A DNA stretch of 44,811 bases from Clostridia bacterium (GCA_017463245.1 JAFTPN010000001.1:1-44811), one strand, 5' to 3'; shown: positions 18,716-28,567, counted from the first letter of the stretch. Made by a program: numbers and translations. The notes: generated by a model not told the origin, from the sequence alone.

Positions 18716-19543
18716 TTACAGGGTAATGGTCTCGCCGGGCTTCACGCTGTAGCGGTTGCCGTTGGTGTCGAACCACAGTTCCAGGTCGGTGGGGTTGTGG
18801 ACGGTCTGGCCGTCGGCGGAGAACACCAGGCGCTGGAAGGCCAGGTGGTAGCGGCAGATCTCGATGTTGGTGGCATACCAGATGTCCTCGTGGCCGCCCA
18901 TCTTTTCGGCAAATTCCTCAATGACGTGCCAGTTGTTGTCCGCCTCGAACTCGTAGGAATGACCCCACAGGTAGAACAGGCGGCTGCCGAAGGGGTTGTT
19001 CTCCTTCAGGAAGCGGTCGGCCAGCTCCATCAGCTTGGGATCGCCATGGTGGCAGGTGGCGCCCAGGCGCAGCCAGTCCTGGGGCATGGAGAAATCGTGG
19101 GTGGAGTTCACGGTGCGGCTGTACAGGATGCCGCAGGCGCGCAGGGCGTCCACCACCCGGTCGTTATAGGAGCCGAAGGGGTAGGCCATGCCCTGGATGA
19201 TGCCGCCGAACTCCTTTTCCAGGTTCACGCGATCCGTGTGCACCTCGTGGACGATCTGCTCGTTGGTGCATTCCACCAGGGAGGCGTGGGTCAGGCAATG
19301 GACGGCCACCTCGTGCTCGCCCTCGCCATAGAGCAGCTTGGCCTGGGACAGGGGCATGCGGCGGTGGATGGTGCCCTCGGGGTACTCGGTGCCCTCGGCC
19401 GCCCAGCAGCCGGAGTTCAGGTTGAAGGTGCATTTCAGGCCGTGGAGGTTCAGGATGGAGATCAGCTCCGCATCCTGCTCCACACCGTCGTCATAGCTGA
19501 GGGTGAGCGCCTTTTTCAGGCCGCCGGGAAAACGCATGAACAT
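18716..19543 (-). CDS. Polysaccharide deacetylase family protein (CE4-like)
   Basis: This 275-residue protein has the NodB-type motif ALTLSYDDGVEQD near residue 14 (the catalytic and metal-binding aspartates), the histidine segment VHCLTHASL, and MAYPFGSYND. The C-terminal part contains LFYLWGHSYEFE. It has no signal peptide, so it appears cytoplasmic or uses a non-classical route. The substrate is unknown. The start at 19543 was chosen because AAAGGAGG lies eight bases before it; the frame further upstream is from the R1 repeat. Confidence 0.85.
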   Translation of the reverse strand: MFMRFPGGLKKALTLSYDDGVEQDAELISILNLHGLKCTFNLNSGCWAAEGTEYPEGTIHRRMPLSQAKLLYGEGEHEVAVHCLTHASLVECTNEQIVHEVHTDRVNLEKEFGGIIQGMAYPFGSYNDRVVDALRACGILYSRTVNSTHDFSMPQDWLRLGATCHHGDPKLMELADRFLKENNPFGSRLFYLWGHSYEFEADNNWHVIEEFAEKMGGHEDIWYATNIEICRYHLAFQRLVFSADGQTVHNPTDLELWFDTNGNRYSVKPGETITL

Positions 19544-19598
19544 GGTTGGTTCCTCCTTTATGGTTAGGTAGATGATCAACTGGACGTGATGTGCGGCG

Positions 19599-19725
19599 TT
19601 CCACCTCATCAGTCGCCTTGCGGCGACAGCTTCTCCTCAAGGGGAAGCCTTTTGCTGCACCCGGCGTAGAGCCTTCCCCTTGAGGGGAAGGTGGCCGAAC
19701 GCAGTGAGGTCGGATGAGGTGGAAA
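19599..19725. repeat. Palindromic intergenic repeat, family R1 (inverted pair)
   Basis: TTCCACCTCATCAG...CTCAAGGGGAAG faces CTTCCCCTTGAGGGGAAG...GGATGAGGTGGAAA. One arm carries an extra GAACGCAGTGAGGTC segment not present in the other copies. Confidence 0.8.
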
Positions 19726-19734
19726 GCTGCACGA

Positions 19735-20169
19735 TCATATCTCTTCAGCAAGCGTGCGCAGCGCCATAATGTACCCATAGAACCCAAAGCCCACGATCTG
19801 CCCGCGGCAGGCAGAGGCCGTCATGGACTTGTGGCGGTATTCCTCCCGGGCGTGGACATTGCTCATATGCACCTCAATGGTGGGCAGGGGAATGGAGGCC
19901 ACCGCATCGTGCAGGGCAACGGAGGTGTGGGTGTAGCCGCCGGGGTTGAACACCACGCCGTCCAGGCCGTCGAAATAGGCCTTTTGCAGCGCGTCGATCA
20001 ATTCGCCCTCGTGGTTGGACTGCACAAAGCGCACCTGCACGCCCAGCTTGTCGGCCTCCTGCCGGATCTCGGCCATCAGGTCGTCGAAGGTCTTGGCGCC
20101 GTAGACGGATTTCTCCCGCAGGCCGGTGAGGTTGATGTTCGGACCATTCAAAACAAGGAAGTGCTTCAT
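19735..20169 (-). CDS. aroQ: Type II 3-dehydroquinate dehydratase
   Basis: AroQ converts 3-dehydroquinate to 3-dehydroshikimate in the shikimate pathway. The 144-residue length fits the dodecameric type II family. Visible motifs are LVLNGPNINLTGLREKSVYG (with the catalytic Arg and Tyr), FNPGGYTHTSVAL, and EVHMSNVHAREEYRHKS. The ATG overlaps the end of aroE by four bases, so the two are co-translated. Confidence 0.96.
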   Translation of the reverse strand: MKHFLVLNGPNINLTGLREKSVYGAKTFDDLMAEIRQEADKLGVQVRFVQSNHEGELIDALQKAYFDGLDGVVFNPGGYTHTSVALHDAVASIPLPTIEVHMSNVHAREEYRHKSMTASACRGQIVGFGFYGYIMALRTLAEEI

Positions 20170-20951
20170 AACAGCTTCAGCTCCTTCATCAGGGTTTGGG
20201 TCAGGTCGGCGGGCATGGGATAGCCCTGCCACAGGCTTTCGGCAGCCACCGCCTGGTCGATGAGCATATACAGTCCGGTGCATGCCGGCACGCCCGCCGC
20301 CTTGGCTGCGGCGGTGAGCAGGGTCTCCGGCGGGTTGTAGATCACGTCCACCACGCCCTTCGCCCGCGCCAGGATGCCCGGCAGCGCTGCCTGGTCAATG
20401 GGGCAGGGGTCCTTCTGATACAGCATCCCGGCGGGGGTGGTGTTCACCAGAATGCCGGAGAAGACCTCGTTCAGCCGGGCGTAGTCGATCTGCCCCTCGC
20501 CCGGGTGCCGCGACACCACGGTGACGCTCCGGGCGCCCATGGCCGTCAAAGCCGCCAGCGCGGTCTTGGCCGTGCCGCCGCCGCCCAGCACATAGCAGGA
20601 CTGCCCGGCAGGGTCGATGCCATAATGCTGCAACATGGCCGTAAAGCCCAGCACGTCCGTGTTGTGGCCGCAGACCTGCGCCCCCTTCACCACGGTGTTC
20701 ACCGCGCCAATGGCCTGCGCCGCAGGAACGATCTCGTCCAGCAGGGGCATGACCTCCTGCTTGTAGGGAATGGTAACGTTGAACCCGTCCAGCTCGTCGA
20801 TCAGCCGCCGCACCGTGGGCGCGAAATCGGCCTTGGGAATCTCGATCAGGCGATAGTCCGCATCGATATTCAGCCGCTGAAAGATGGCCTCGTGGATCGG
20901 CACGGACAGGCTGTGCCCCAGCTTTTCGCCAATGAGGGCATAATGCTTCAT
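20166..20951 (-). CDS. aroE: Shikimate dehydrogenase
   Basis: AroE reduces 3-dehydroshikimate to shikimate with NADPH. The 261-residue protein shows the substrate-binding GEKLGHSLSVPIHEA segment, the catalytic-lysine motif NVTIPYKQEV, NTDVLGF, and the nucleotide-binding VLGGGGTAKTALAAL. ATAGGAGGGATC precedes the ATG at 20951. The gene heads a two-gene unit with aroQ, which carries out the preceding step, and faces away from the polysaccharide promoter. Confidence 0.96.
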   Translation of the reverse strand: MKHYALIGEKLGHSLSVPIHEAIFQRLNIDADYRLIEIPKADFAPTVRRLIDELDGFNVTIPYKQEVMPLLDEIVPAAQAIGAVNTVVKGAQVCGHNTDVLGFTAMLQHYGIDPAGQSCYVLGGGGTAKTALAALTAMGARSVTVVSRHPGEGQIDYARLNEVFSGILVNTTPAGMLYQKDPCPIDQAALPGILARAKGVVDVIYNPPETLLTAAAKAAGVPACTGLYMLIDQAVAAESLWQGYPMPADLTQTLMKELKLL

Positions 20952-21025
20952 GGGGGATCCCTCCTATATACAGGTATTATAGCCCTTTTGGCGGCAGTTG
21001 TCCATTGGGGAGGGGCTCCTGTCAC

Positions 21026-21054
21026 TTGTCTTTTCTCTGTTCGCGGTGTATAAT
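21026..21054 (+). promoter_or_regulatory. Promoter of the surface-polysaccharide operon
   Basis: TTGTCT (21026-21031), exactly 17 bases, then a perfect TATAAT (21049-21054). It is the only strong promoter before the ten closely spaced genes 21118-30544. Confidence 0.75.
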
Positions 21055-21117
21055 AAACTTGGAATAATATATTGTAGTCCGGCCAACGGTGATTGTGTCG
21101 GGCGAAACGAAGGTAAC

Positions 21118-22047
21118 ATGAACGACGTGAAGATAGAGATCCTGCTGGCAAGCTTCCAGGGGGCGCGGTTTATCAGGGAACAGATCGACTCCATTTTGCA
21201 CCAGCAGGATACCAGGTGGCATCTGACTGTTTCAGACGATGGCTCCACCGATGGAACGACGGACATTCTGGATGCCTATGTGCAGCAGTACCCGCACAGG
21301 ATCAGCCGGGTGCGTTCCGGCCAGCGGTTTGGCCATCCGAGGGATCATTTTTTCTGGCTGATCCAGCAATGCGATGCTCCCTACATGATGACCTGCGATC
21401 AGGACGACGTGTGGCACCCTGATAAGGTAGGCAAGACGCTGGAGGCTTTGTGTGAAGCAGAAAAACGCCATGGCCAGCAAACGCCCATCCTGGTATTTGC
21501 TGATCAGACGCCCACGGATGACCAGCTCACGCCTTTGGCACCCTCGCTGGTGCGTTACCAGAATCAGTACGTTGAATCCTTCGATTATCGCAGTTTGCTG
21601 ATCCAGAACGTGGTGACCGGCTGCGCGATGGGTTTTAACCGGGCGCTGGCTGATCTGGCCAGCCGGTGCGCTGACAGCCGTCAGGTGATTATGCACGACT
21701 GGTGGATGGCTGTTGTGGCGGCACGGTTTGGTCAGGTGGTCTACATCGACCAGCCGCTGAGCGATTATCGTCAGCACGGAGACAATAGCGTGGGCGCCCA
21801 GAATGTGCGCAGCCTGGCGCACAAGCTGGGCAAGCTGGGCAAGCTGGCGCAGCTCCGCGCAGCAACCGCCGCGCGCAAGGCTCAGGCAGGCGTGTTTTGC
21901 ACGACCTACAAAGAGCAATTGAACGATAAAGACATGGCGTTTCTCACCCCCTTTACCCGGCGGCGCAGCGGTGTGCTGTTCTGCATCAGATACCGGGCGT
22001 GCTTCCACGGCTGGAGCAGGATGCTGACGATGGTGGTTGTGGGGTAG
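21118..22047 (+). CDS. Glycosyltransferase family 2 (rhamnosyl/EPS type)
   Basis: This 309-residue GT-A enzyme starts with EILLASFQGARFIREQIDSIL, carries the nucleotide-binding VSDDGSTDGT motif, and has a DQDDVW metal-binding segment near residue 98. The SDYRQHGDNSVG motif is typical of the WbbL/RfbF-like subgroup that often adds rhamnose or related sugars. The start at 21118 follows GAAGGT; the longer open frame from 20998 covers the promoter and is rejected. It is the first gene of the polysaccharide operon. Confidence 0.9.
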   Translation: MNDVKIEILLASFQGARFIREQIDSILHQQDTRWHLTVSDDGSTDGTTDILDAYVQQYPHRISRVRSGQRFGHPRDHFFWLIQQCDAPYMMTCDQDDVWHPDKVGKTLEALCEAEKRHGQQTPILVFADQTPTDDQLTPLAPSLVRYQNQYVESFDYRSLLIQNVVTGCAMGFNRALADLASRCADSRQVIMHDWWMAVVAARFGQVVYIDQPLSDYRQHGDNSVGAQNVRSLAHKLGKLGKLAQLRAATAARKAQAGVFCTTYKEQLNDKDMAFLTPFTRRRSGVLFCIRYRACFHGWSRMLTMVVVG

Positions 22048-22075
22048 AAGCAAGAAAGAATGTGAGGGTTCCCCA

Positions 22076-23530
22076 ATGGATATGAAAAAATCAAGGAAGT
22101 TGCTTGCTGTGCTGGCGGCTTGTTATTGGGCGCTGGTGCTGCTGATTTATCTGGTAGCAGGCGAGCAGTTTCATTACACGGCGGTAAAGAGTGAAGCGCT
22201 GTCGCCTTCTTCCGTGATTGGCGAGATTGTTGATGGGGTTGCGGTAACGCAGCGGCTAACTCTTCCGGCTGAAACTACGCAGGGATTGGAACTGATGGTA
22301 GGTACATATGGACGTACCAATCAGGGCACGATGCACCTGACACTTGCGGATCTTGATGGGAAAACGATAGCTTATAAGGAATTGGATATTTCCAGTTTTG
22401 CCGATGGTACTTATGTTCCGGTCGTATTTGATGAACCTGTGCAGCTTCAGGTGGAAACACAGTTCCTGCTGACGATCACCACCGAAGGCTGTGATCATGG
22501 CAATGCTGTGACGCTGTATTGTGGGAATTCCGTCAATGCAGGACGTTTCGATATTGCGCAGAGCATTGAGGCTGAAGAGCTGTATATCATTGGAAATCAA
22601 ACAGGTATGGGAAAGCTGTGCGTAAAGATAAACAGCATCAGAACGCTAAGCTTCTATAAGACATATTGGGTTGTAGTAGCGGTGCTGTTTGTGATGGCAG
22701 CAGCTATCTGTGTTGTATGGTGGCGGCGGGCACTTCAGGGAAAAACAAATCCTCTGGTATCGGTATGCACGCTATATTCCCGATATGATTTCCTGCTCAG
22801 GCAGCTGGTCAGCAGAGAGTTTAACAAAAAATACAAAAGGTCTGTGTTGGGCGTAACATGGAGCTTCTTTAATCCTTTGCTGACGATGCTTGTCCAATAC
22901 ATTGTCTTTTCTAAGCTCTTCCATAGTAATGTTCCGAACTACCCCGTATACCTGCTGACGGGCGTTGTGTTTATGCAGTTCTACACAACGGCGGTATCCA
23001 CGGGCATGAACGCGATTACGGGCAACGCATCGCTGATCAAAAAAGTGTATATGCCCAAATATATCTATCCCCTTTCAAGAATCATTTCCTCGCTGATCAA
23101 TTTCCTGATCTCGCTGATTCCCCTGTTGCTGGTGATTTTGATAACTAAAACGCCAATCCGGCCGTCTATGCTGTTGCTGGTGTTTGACATTCTGTGTATG
23201 TTGGGTTTTGTGGCTGGCATGGTGATGCTGATGACCACGGCGATGACGTTTTTCCAGGATACTCAGTTTATATGGAGCGTCCTGAGCGTGATGTGGACAT
23301 ATCTGACGCCGATCTTTTATCCGGAAACAATCATTCCTACAAAGCTTTTGCCGATTTATCATATGAATCCCATGTACCAATACATTAAGTTTGCTCGCAC
23401 CTGTATTATTGATGGTATTTCGCCGGAGCCGATTTCTTATTTGTGGTGCATTCTTACTTCTGCTGTAGTATTGTTGCTGGGTGTGCTGGTATTTAAAAAG
23501 TGCCAGAGTAAGTTTGTTCTCCATCTGTGA
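22076..23530 (+). CDS. ABC-2 polysaccharide exporter permease (Wzm/TagG-like) with N-terminal external domain
   Basis: This 484-residue protein exports a lipid-linked glycan with the ATPase encoded next. The C-terminal 260 residues are a standard ABC-2 polysaccharide permease (LVSREFNKKYKRSVLGVTWSFF..., about six membrane segments). Unusually, about 210 residues precede it: a first membrane segment (about 8-28), a beta-rich domain of about 165 residues (TQRLTLPAETTQGLELMVGT...), and a second membrane segment (about 197-220). That would place the beta domain outside the cell. The start at 22076 follows GTGAGG. Confidence 0.9.
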   Translation: MDMKKSRKLLAVLAACYWALVLLIYLVAGEQFHYTAVKSEALSPSSVIGEIVDGVAVTQRLTLPAETTQGLELMVGTYGRTNQGTMHLTLADLDGKTIAYKELDISSFADGTYVPVVFDEPVQLQVETQFLLTITTEGCDHGNAVTLYCGNSVNAGRFDIAQSIEAEELYIIGNQTGMGKLCVKINSIRTLSFYKTYWVVVAVLFVMAAAICVVWWRRALQGKTNPLVSVCTLYSRYDFLLRQLVSREFNKKYKRSVLGVTWSFFNPLLTMLVQYIVFSKLFHSNVPNYPVYLLTGVVFMQFYTTAVSTGMNAITGNASLIKKVYMPKYIYPLSRIISSLINFLISLIPLLLVILITKTPIRPSMLLLVFDILCMLGFVAGMVMLMTTAMTFFQDTQFIWSVLSVMWTYLTPIFYPETIIPTKLLPIYHMNPMYQYIKFARTCIIDGISPEPISYLWCILTSAVVLLLGVLVFKKCQSKFVLHL

Positions 23531-23540
23531 GGTGATTGAT

Positions 23541-24275
23541 ATGCAACCGATGATTGAGGTCAATAATGTATCCATGCGGTTCCGCATGGCCAATGACCGG
23601 ATCAACAGTATTAAAGAATATATGGTGCAGTTGCTGCGCGGTAAGATGAAGTATAAGGAGTTTGAAGCGCTGAAAAACGTCAGCTTCAATGTGCAGCGCG
23701 GCGAAGTGGTGGGCTTGATTGGTCACAATGGTGCGGGCAAGAGTACCACGCTTAAAGTGATATCCGGTGTTTTGCAGCCCAGCGAGGGGAATGTGATTGT
23801 GCGCGGAAACATTGCTCCCATGCTGGAATTGGGCAGCGGCTTTGACTACGATATGACAGGCAAGGAGAATATTTTTCTTAATGGCGCTATTCTGGGCTAT
23901 TCGGAAGAATTCCTGAACAGCAAGTATGATGAAATTGTTGCCTTTTCAGAGGTTGGAGAGTTTATTAACGTTCCTTTGCGGAATTACTCTTCCGGCATGA
24001 TAACGCGTCTTGCTTTTTCCATTGCAACGGTGATTGAACCGGAGATCCTGATCGTGGATGAAGTGCTTTCGGTAGGCGATGCAACTTTCCAGAAAAAGAG
24101 TCACGCGCGCATGATGGAACTGATGCATGGTGGTACCACGGTGCTTTTTGTTTCGCACAATATGAAGCAGATCAGGAATATGTGCAGCCGTGTTGTGTGG
24201 CTTGAAAATGGTCAGGTGCAGATGTTCGGGGAAACGGAATCGGTTTGCGCTGCCTATGAGAATTACAAGCGGTAA
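23541..24275 (+). CDS. ABC exporter ATP-binding protein (Wzt/TagH-like, short form)
   Basis: This 244-residue ATPase has Walker A GHNGAGKST (about 61), the signature NYSSGM (about 153) and Walker B PEILIVDEVLSVGD. The MAPMLELGSGF-like block (APMLELGSGFDYDMTGKENI) is characteristic of polysaccharide exporters. It lacks the C-terminal sugar-recognition domain found in long Wzt proteins. It starts 10 bases after the permease, with GAGGTG before the ATG at 23541. Confidence 0.94.
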   Translation: MQPMIEVNNVSMRFRMANDRINSIKEYMVQLLRGKMKYKEFEALKNVSFNVQRGEVVGLIGHNGAGKSTTLKVISGVLQPSEGNVIVRGNIAPMLELGSGFDYDMTGKENIFLNGAILGYSEEFLNSKYDEIVAFSEVGEFINVPLRNYSSGMITRLAFSIATVIEPEILIVDEVLSVGDATFQKKSHARMMELMHGGTTVLFVSHNMKQIRNMCSRVVWLENGQVQMFGETESVCAAYENYKR

Positions 24276-24296
24276 GAACGGAAGGACTTTGATGGA

Positions 24297-25946
24297 ATGA
24301 ACGGGTGGGCGTTGATCAGGAAGGCGGCATCCTTTCTAAGCAATATGGGCATAAGGGCGACCTGCCGAAAAGTCGGGCAGCGAATCCGAACGGATAAGCT
24401 CCTTTCCCAAGTCCGCATCAAACCCTACACCGCCGAGGACATTGCAGCGCAGCGCAAGGCGCAGCTGGATGGAGCGGCCACCATGCATATAGTGGCAGAT
24501 GTGCGGGGAGTATCGCGGCAGACGGTGCAGGCGCTGGTGGATTCCGTGCAGGCGCAGACATATACCGATTGGACGCTGTGTTTGGTGGGCGGTGATCCTT
24601 CGGGTCTGCCGACAGATGAACGCATTTGTGCGGCAGAGGAAGCCGAGGCTCACGGGAAGTTTATGGCGCTGCTGGCAGCAGGCGTTGTGCTGGAACCAAG
24701 TGCGCTGTATGAAGCGGTTTATGCTATGACGACGCTGGGAGCCGAACTGGTCTATTCAGACGGAACGGATGCCCAGGGCAAGGCCATGTATAAGCCGGAT
24801 TACGCGCCTGATACGCTGCGCAGCATGAACTACATCGGTGATATGATGGCGATGCGGACGGCTTTGCTGGAACGTGCGGGCGGCATTGGACAGGATGGCC
24901 TGTATGGGCTGACCCTGCGCCTGACGGAGCAAGCCAATGACATTCAACACATTCAGCGGCTGCTATATACCTGCAATGAAGCAAAAACGTCCTCAGCGGA
25001 AGAAGATATTGCGGCGCTCAGAGCACACCTGCGGCGAGTCGGATTGGCTGGCAGGGCGCAGCCGGGGCGCGTGCCAGGAACCTATCGGCAGCAATATGAG
25101 ATCAGGGAACAGGGCATGGTATCCATCCTGATCCCCAACAAAGATCACACAGAGGATTTGATGAAGTGCATCACATCCCTGCGCGAGAAAACGACCTACC
25201 CAAACTGGGAAGTGATCATCATTGAGAATAACAGCACGGAAACGGAGACGTTTGCCTGCTATGAGCAGCTCCAACAGGACGAGCGAATTCGTGTGGTGAC
25301 CTGGAAGGATGGCTTTAACTATGCGGCCATCAACAACTATGGCGAGACCTTCGCCAGGGGCGAATACCTGCTGCTGCTGAACAACGATGTGGAGATCATT
25401 ACGCCTGAATGGATCGAAGAAATGCTGATGTATGCCCAGCGGCCGGATGTGGGTGCTGTGGGTGCCATGCTGTATTTCCCGGATGATACCGTGCAGCATG
25501 GCGGCGTGATCGTTGGCCTGGGTGGCGTGGCTGACCATGCGCACAAGGGCTTTCAACGGGGTGATGCCGGTTATATGAATCGTCTGGCGGTGGTACAGAA
25601 TTATTCAGCCGTTACGGCGGCCTGCCTGCTTATGCGAAGGAACGTTTTTAAGGAAATCGGTGGCTTTGACATGGCGTATCAGGTGGCTTTTAATGACGTG
25701 GATCTGTGTATGCGCATGGGCGAAGCGGGTTATCGCATTGTGTGGACGCCTTATGCGGAGCTGTATCATTATGAGTCCAAGAGTCGCGGTTTGGACGAAA
25801 CCCGTGAGCGCTACTTCCGCTATGCGGGTGAGGTGGAGCGCTTCCAGAAGCGCTGGATGCACCGACTGGTGCAGGGAGATCCGTGCTATAATCGGAATTT
25901 GACGCAGATGCGCACGGATTTTAGCATGAGTGGGGCGGAGGGATAA
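24297..25946 (+). CDS. Two-domain glycosyltransferase family 2 with degenerate first domain
   Basis: This 549-residue protein belongs to the tandem-GT2 type found in O-antigen/rhamnan loci. Residues 1-230 resemble the first GT2 module (AELVYSDGTDAQGKAMYKPDYAPD), but the usual opening nucleotide-binding motif is poorly conserved. Residues 270-530 hold a complete second module: VSILIPNKDHTEDLMKCITSL, IIENNSTETET, LLLNNDVEII with the metal-binding acidic residues, and FNDVDLCMRMGEAGYR. Likely only the second site is active. The ribosome binding site (GGAAGG) is moderate. Confidence 0.88.
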   Translation: MNGWALIRKAASFLSNMGIRATCRKVGQRIRTDKLLSQVRIKPYTAEDIAAQRKAQLDGAATMHIVADVRGVSRQTVQALVDSVQAQTYTDWTLCLVGGDPSGLPTDERICAAEEAEAHGKFMALLAAGVVLEPSALYEAVYAMTTLGAELVYSDGTDAQGKAMYKPDYAPDTLRSMNYIGDMMAMRTALLERAGGIGQDGLYGLTLRLTEQANDIQHIQRLLYTCNEAKTSSAEEDIAALRAHLRRVGLAGRAQPGRVPGTYRQQYEIREQGMVSILIPNKDHTEDLMKCITSLREKTTYPNWEVIIIENNSTETETFACYEQLQQDERIRVVTWKDGFNYAAINNYGETFARGEYLLLLNNDVEIITPEWIEEMLMYAQRPDVGAVGAMLYFPDDTVQHGGVIVGLGGVADHAHKGFQRGDAGYMNRLAVVQNYSAVTAACLLMRRNVFKEIGGFDMAYQVAFNDVDLCMRMGEAGYRIVWTPYAELYHYESKSRGLDETRERYFRYAGEVERFQKRWMHRLVQGDPCYNRNLTQMRTDFSMSGAEG

Positions 25947-25947
25947 A

Positions 25948-27027
25948 ATGACAAGGGAAGAAAAAGTCTTCTCGGTGGTGATCCCTGCCTATGGAAATGG
26001 CGAACTGTGGAAGGTCGCGGTCGACTCGGTTCTGATGCAGGACTACCCGTCGATAGAACTGGTTTTTTCCGATGATGGGACGCCAGGATTTGACACAGAG
26101 GTCGTTCGGCAGTATATTAAGAAGGGTAAGCATGAAAATCTTGTGCGTTTTGATGTGAATACCCTGAAACAGAATATGGGGACGGTCAAGAACCTTCGCG
26201 AAGCTCACAAACGCTGTACGGGTACATATCTTACGCATATAGCGATGGATGATGCATATTGCGATGTTTCCGTCCTTTCGCGATATGCCAAGGCGCTGGA
26301 AGAGAAACCCGAAGATGTGCTGGGCGTATACGCAAAAAGCCTGGTGTGCGATGAAAAGCTCAATCCATTGGGAAGCGTATCCTTCGATACTGAGAAAGCT
26401 GCCGCCATGAACGGGATGACAGCGATCCAGCAGTTTGGTGAACTGGCGCATCGGTGCTGCATTCACATGGGCGCAACGGCATTCTTGAGGGATGAATTCA
26501 CACAGGGGGAAGATTTTGATACCGATTTCCGTTTGATTGAAGATTGGCCCTTCTTTCTCAAAGCGACACAACAGGGAAGAAGGTTTCAGTTCCTTCCGTT
26601 TGATGCGATTTTTTACCGAAACGGTGGAGTAACCGATGCTTCTTTCGCATCCCCGATAAAGAAGGTATGCTGTGAGGATCATATTCGCCTCTATGAGAAG
26701 CTGATTTTACCGCATCTGCATCTATTGCCTTGGCGTGAAAGCCTTGGAATATATGGGAAATATGCAAAAGACAGAATGGACATGGAGGCCATATATGGTA
26801 CTCTATCCGTTTTGGGGAATGTGCAGAAGGTAAGGGTTGGGATAAAGTATTTTCCTGCACACCTTGCTGTTTGGATGAAGCGTCGGAAGAAATTGTGGCT
26901 ACTTTGGTTGGCAGGGTTGGTTCTTCTGCTGATGTGTGGATCAATGTGGGGTGCGCTGATATATACGGTGGCTTTGCTGTTGGCGCATTGGTTGAGAAAA
27001 TGGCTCGGCGCTCAGAAAAGAGATTAG
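25948..27027 (+). CDS. Glycosyltransferase family 2 with C-terminal membrane anchor
   Basis: This 359-residue enzyme opens with FSVVIPAYGNGELWKVAVDS, then FSDDGTPGFD and a metal-binding AMDDAY segment near residue 105. The last 45 residues form two hydrophobic stretches (LWLLWLAGLVLLLM and LIYTVALLLAHWL), suggesting membrane attachment. The start at 25948 lies one base after the previous stop. The base composition is visibly AT-richer than the housekeeping genes. Confidence 0.87.
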   Translation: MTREEKVFSVVIPAYGNGELWKVAVDSVLMQDYPSIELVFSDDGTPGFDTEVVRQYIKKGKHENLVRFDVNTLKQNMGTVKNLREAHKRCTGTYLTHIAMDDAYCDVSVLSRYAKALEEKPEDVLGVYAKSLVCDEKLNPLGSVSFDTEKAAAMNGMTAIQQFGELAHRCCIHMGATAFLRDEFTQGEDFDTDFRLIEDWPFFLKATQQGRRFQFLPFDAIFYRNGGVTDASFASPIKKVCCEDHIRLYEKLILPHLHLLPWRESLGIYGKYAKDRMDMEAIYGTLSVLGNVQKVRVGIKYFPAHLAVWMKRRKKLWLLWLAGLVLLLMCGSMWGALIYTVALLLAHWLRKWLGAQKRD

Positions 27028-27042
27028 GATGGAGGACGCGGA

Positions 27043-27471
27043 ATGATAAATACAGGCTTAACAAGCTTCCGGGTAAATGGAAGCAAAGAATGGGGTTCCC
27101 TGATTGCCCTGGAGGGCGGAAAGGAGATTCCCTTTGATATCAAGCGAGTGTATTATATTTATGATGTGGAGCAAACGGTTCGCCGGGGCTTCCATTCTCA
27201 TAACGATCTGGAGCAGATGCTGGTCTGTGTTCACGGCAGCGTCAAGATCCTGGTCAAAACGCCTTTTGCCGAAGAAGTGGTGACGCTGGATTCGCCCGAC
27301 AAGGGTCTGTACATTGGCCCGATGATCTGGCGGGAAATGTTTGACTGGGAAAACGGTGCTGTTCTTCTGGTGATGGCAAGCAAGCATTACGATGAAAAGG
27401 ATTATATCCGCAATTACGATCAGTATGCCGAACAGGCAAAAGTGTATTTTGAATCGAGGTGTGAAAAATGA
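27043..27471 (+). CDS. fdtA: dTDP-4-oxo-6-deoxyglucose 3,4-ketoisomerase (FdtA/QdtA, WxcM-like cupin)
   Basis: This 142-residue single cupin shows the family block [19 protein letters not shown], which carries the active-site histidines. The enzyme moves the keto group of the RmlB product from C4 to C3. Sequence alone does not tell the galacto product (FdtA) from the gluco product (QdtA). The next gene is the matching aminotransferase and overlaps it by four bases. RmlA and RmlB, which supply the substrate, are both in the locus. Confidence 0.88.
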   Translation: MINTGLTSFRVNGSKEWGSLIALEGGKEIPFDIKRVYYIYDVEQTVRRGFHSHNDLEQMLVCVHGSVKILVKTPFAEEVVTLDSPDKGLYIGPMIWREMFDWENGAVLLVMASKHYDEKDYIRNYDQYAEQAKVYFESRCEK

Positions 27472-28559
27472 TGAAGGTGCCGTTTTCTACGTTTGCACCC
27501 ATGCATGGGGAAATCCGCGAGGAAATGCTGGCGAAATTTGCGCAGGTGTATGACTGTGGCTGGTTTATTCAAGGCAGCGAGTGCGAAGCCTTTGAAAAGG
27601 AATTTGCTGCGTGGAATGATGCACAGTATTGTGTGGGAGTTGCTACTGGCCTGGACGCCATCTATTTGGCGCTTAAGGCAATGGGTATTGGAGCAGGTGA
27701 CGAAGTGATCGTTCCCAGTAATACCTTTATCGCAACGGCGCTGGCGGTTAGCTATACAGGTGCTAAGGTTGTCCTGGTTGACCCGGATGAAGAAACCTAC
27801 AACCTGTGTGGCAAGGGGTTGGAAGAAGCCTATACACCTCGCTGCAAGGCTATCATCCCCGTTCATCTGTATGGTCAGGCAGCGGAAATGGATGAAATTC
27901 TTGCGTTCGCAAGGGAAAAGGGACTTTATGTGCTGGAGGACTGCGCACAGTCCCATGGCGCCACCTATAAAGGGAAAAAGGTCGGTACCTTTGGCGATGT
28001 GGGCTGCTTCTCCTTCTACCCGGGAAAGAATCTTGGTGCGCTGGGTGATGGCGGAGCGATTATCTCCAACAACGAAGAGCTGGCAAACAAGATTCGCTGC
28101 TTGGGCAACTATGGCAGCACGAAGAAATATCATCACACCTATCTGGGAACGAACAGCCGCCTGGATGAGGTTCAGGCTGCCCTGCTGCGCATCAAGCTGA
28201 CGCACCTTGATGATTACAACAAGGCTCGTAATACGGTGGCAGATAAGTATATTGCGGGAATCAGGAATCCGAAGATCCGCCTGCCCAAGACCGGCTGTGA
28301 TCGGACGCATGTGTGGCATTTGTTTGCGGTACTGTGCGACGATCGCGAAGCGCTTAAAGCGCACCTGGAAGAGCGAGGCATTGGTACGGTTTGCCATTAT
28401 CCCATTGCCATCGCTGATCAGGAATGCTACCAGAAGGAGCAGCTGGCACATCTGCCGGTGGCTGAGTACATTGCAGCAAGTGAGTTGAGTTTGCCGATGT
28501 ATTATGGCATGACTGATGAAGAAGTACAGTATGTGATTGACGCTGTGAATGCGTTTTGA
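27468..28559 (+). CDS. fdtB: dTDP-3-oxo-6-deoxyhexose aminotransferase (DegT/DnrJ/EryC1 family)
   Basis: This 363-residue PLP enzyme adds an amino group at C3 of the FdtA product. The internal-aldimine lysine is K187 in [16 protein letters not shown]. The cofactor-binding [20 protein letters not shown] and the [12 protein letters not shown] segment are present. ATG at 27468 overlaps the fdtA stop; a second ATG follows at 27471. The gene order fdtA-fdtB is the classical one for dTDP-Fuc3N or Qui3N synthesis. Confidence 0.9.
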   Translation: MMKVPFSTFAPMHGEIREEMLAKFAQVYDCGWFIQGSECEAFEKEFAAWNDAQYCVGVATGLDAIYLALKAMGIGAGDEVIVPSNTFIATALAVSYTGAKVVLVDPDEETYNLCGKGLEEAYTPRCKAIIPVHLYGQAAEMDEILAFAREKGLYVLEDCAQSHGATYKGKKVGTFGDVGCFSFYPGKNLGALGDGGAIISNNEELANKIRCLGNYGSTKKYHHTYLGTNSRLDEVQAALLRIKLTHLDDYNKARNTVADKYIAGIRNPKIRLPKTGCDRTHVWHLFAVLCDDREALKAHLEERGIGTVCHYPIAIADQECYQKEQLAHLPVAEYIAASELSLPMYYGMTDEEVQYVIDAVNAF

Positions 28560-28567
28560 GGTGCTGT

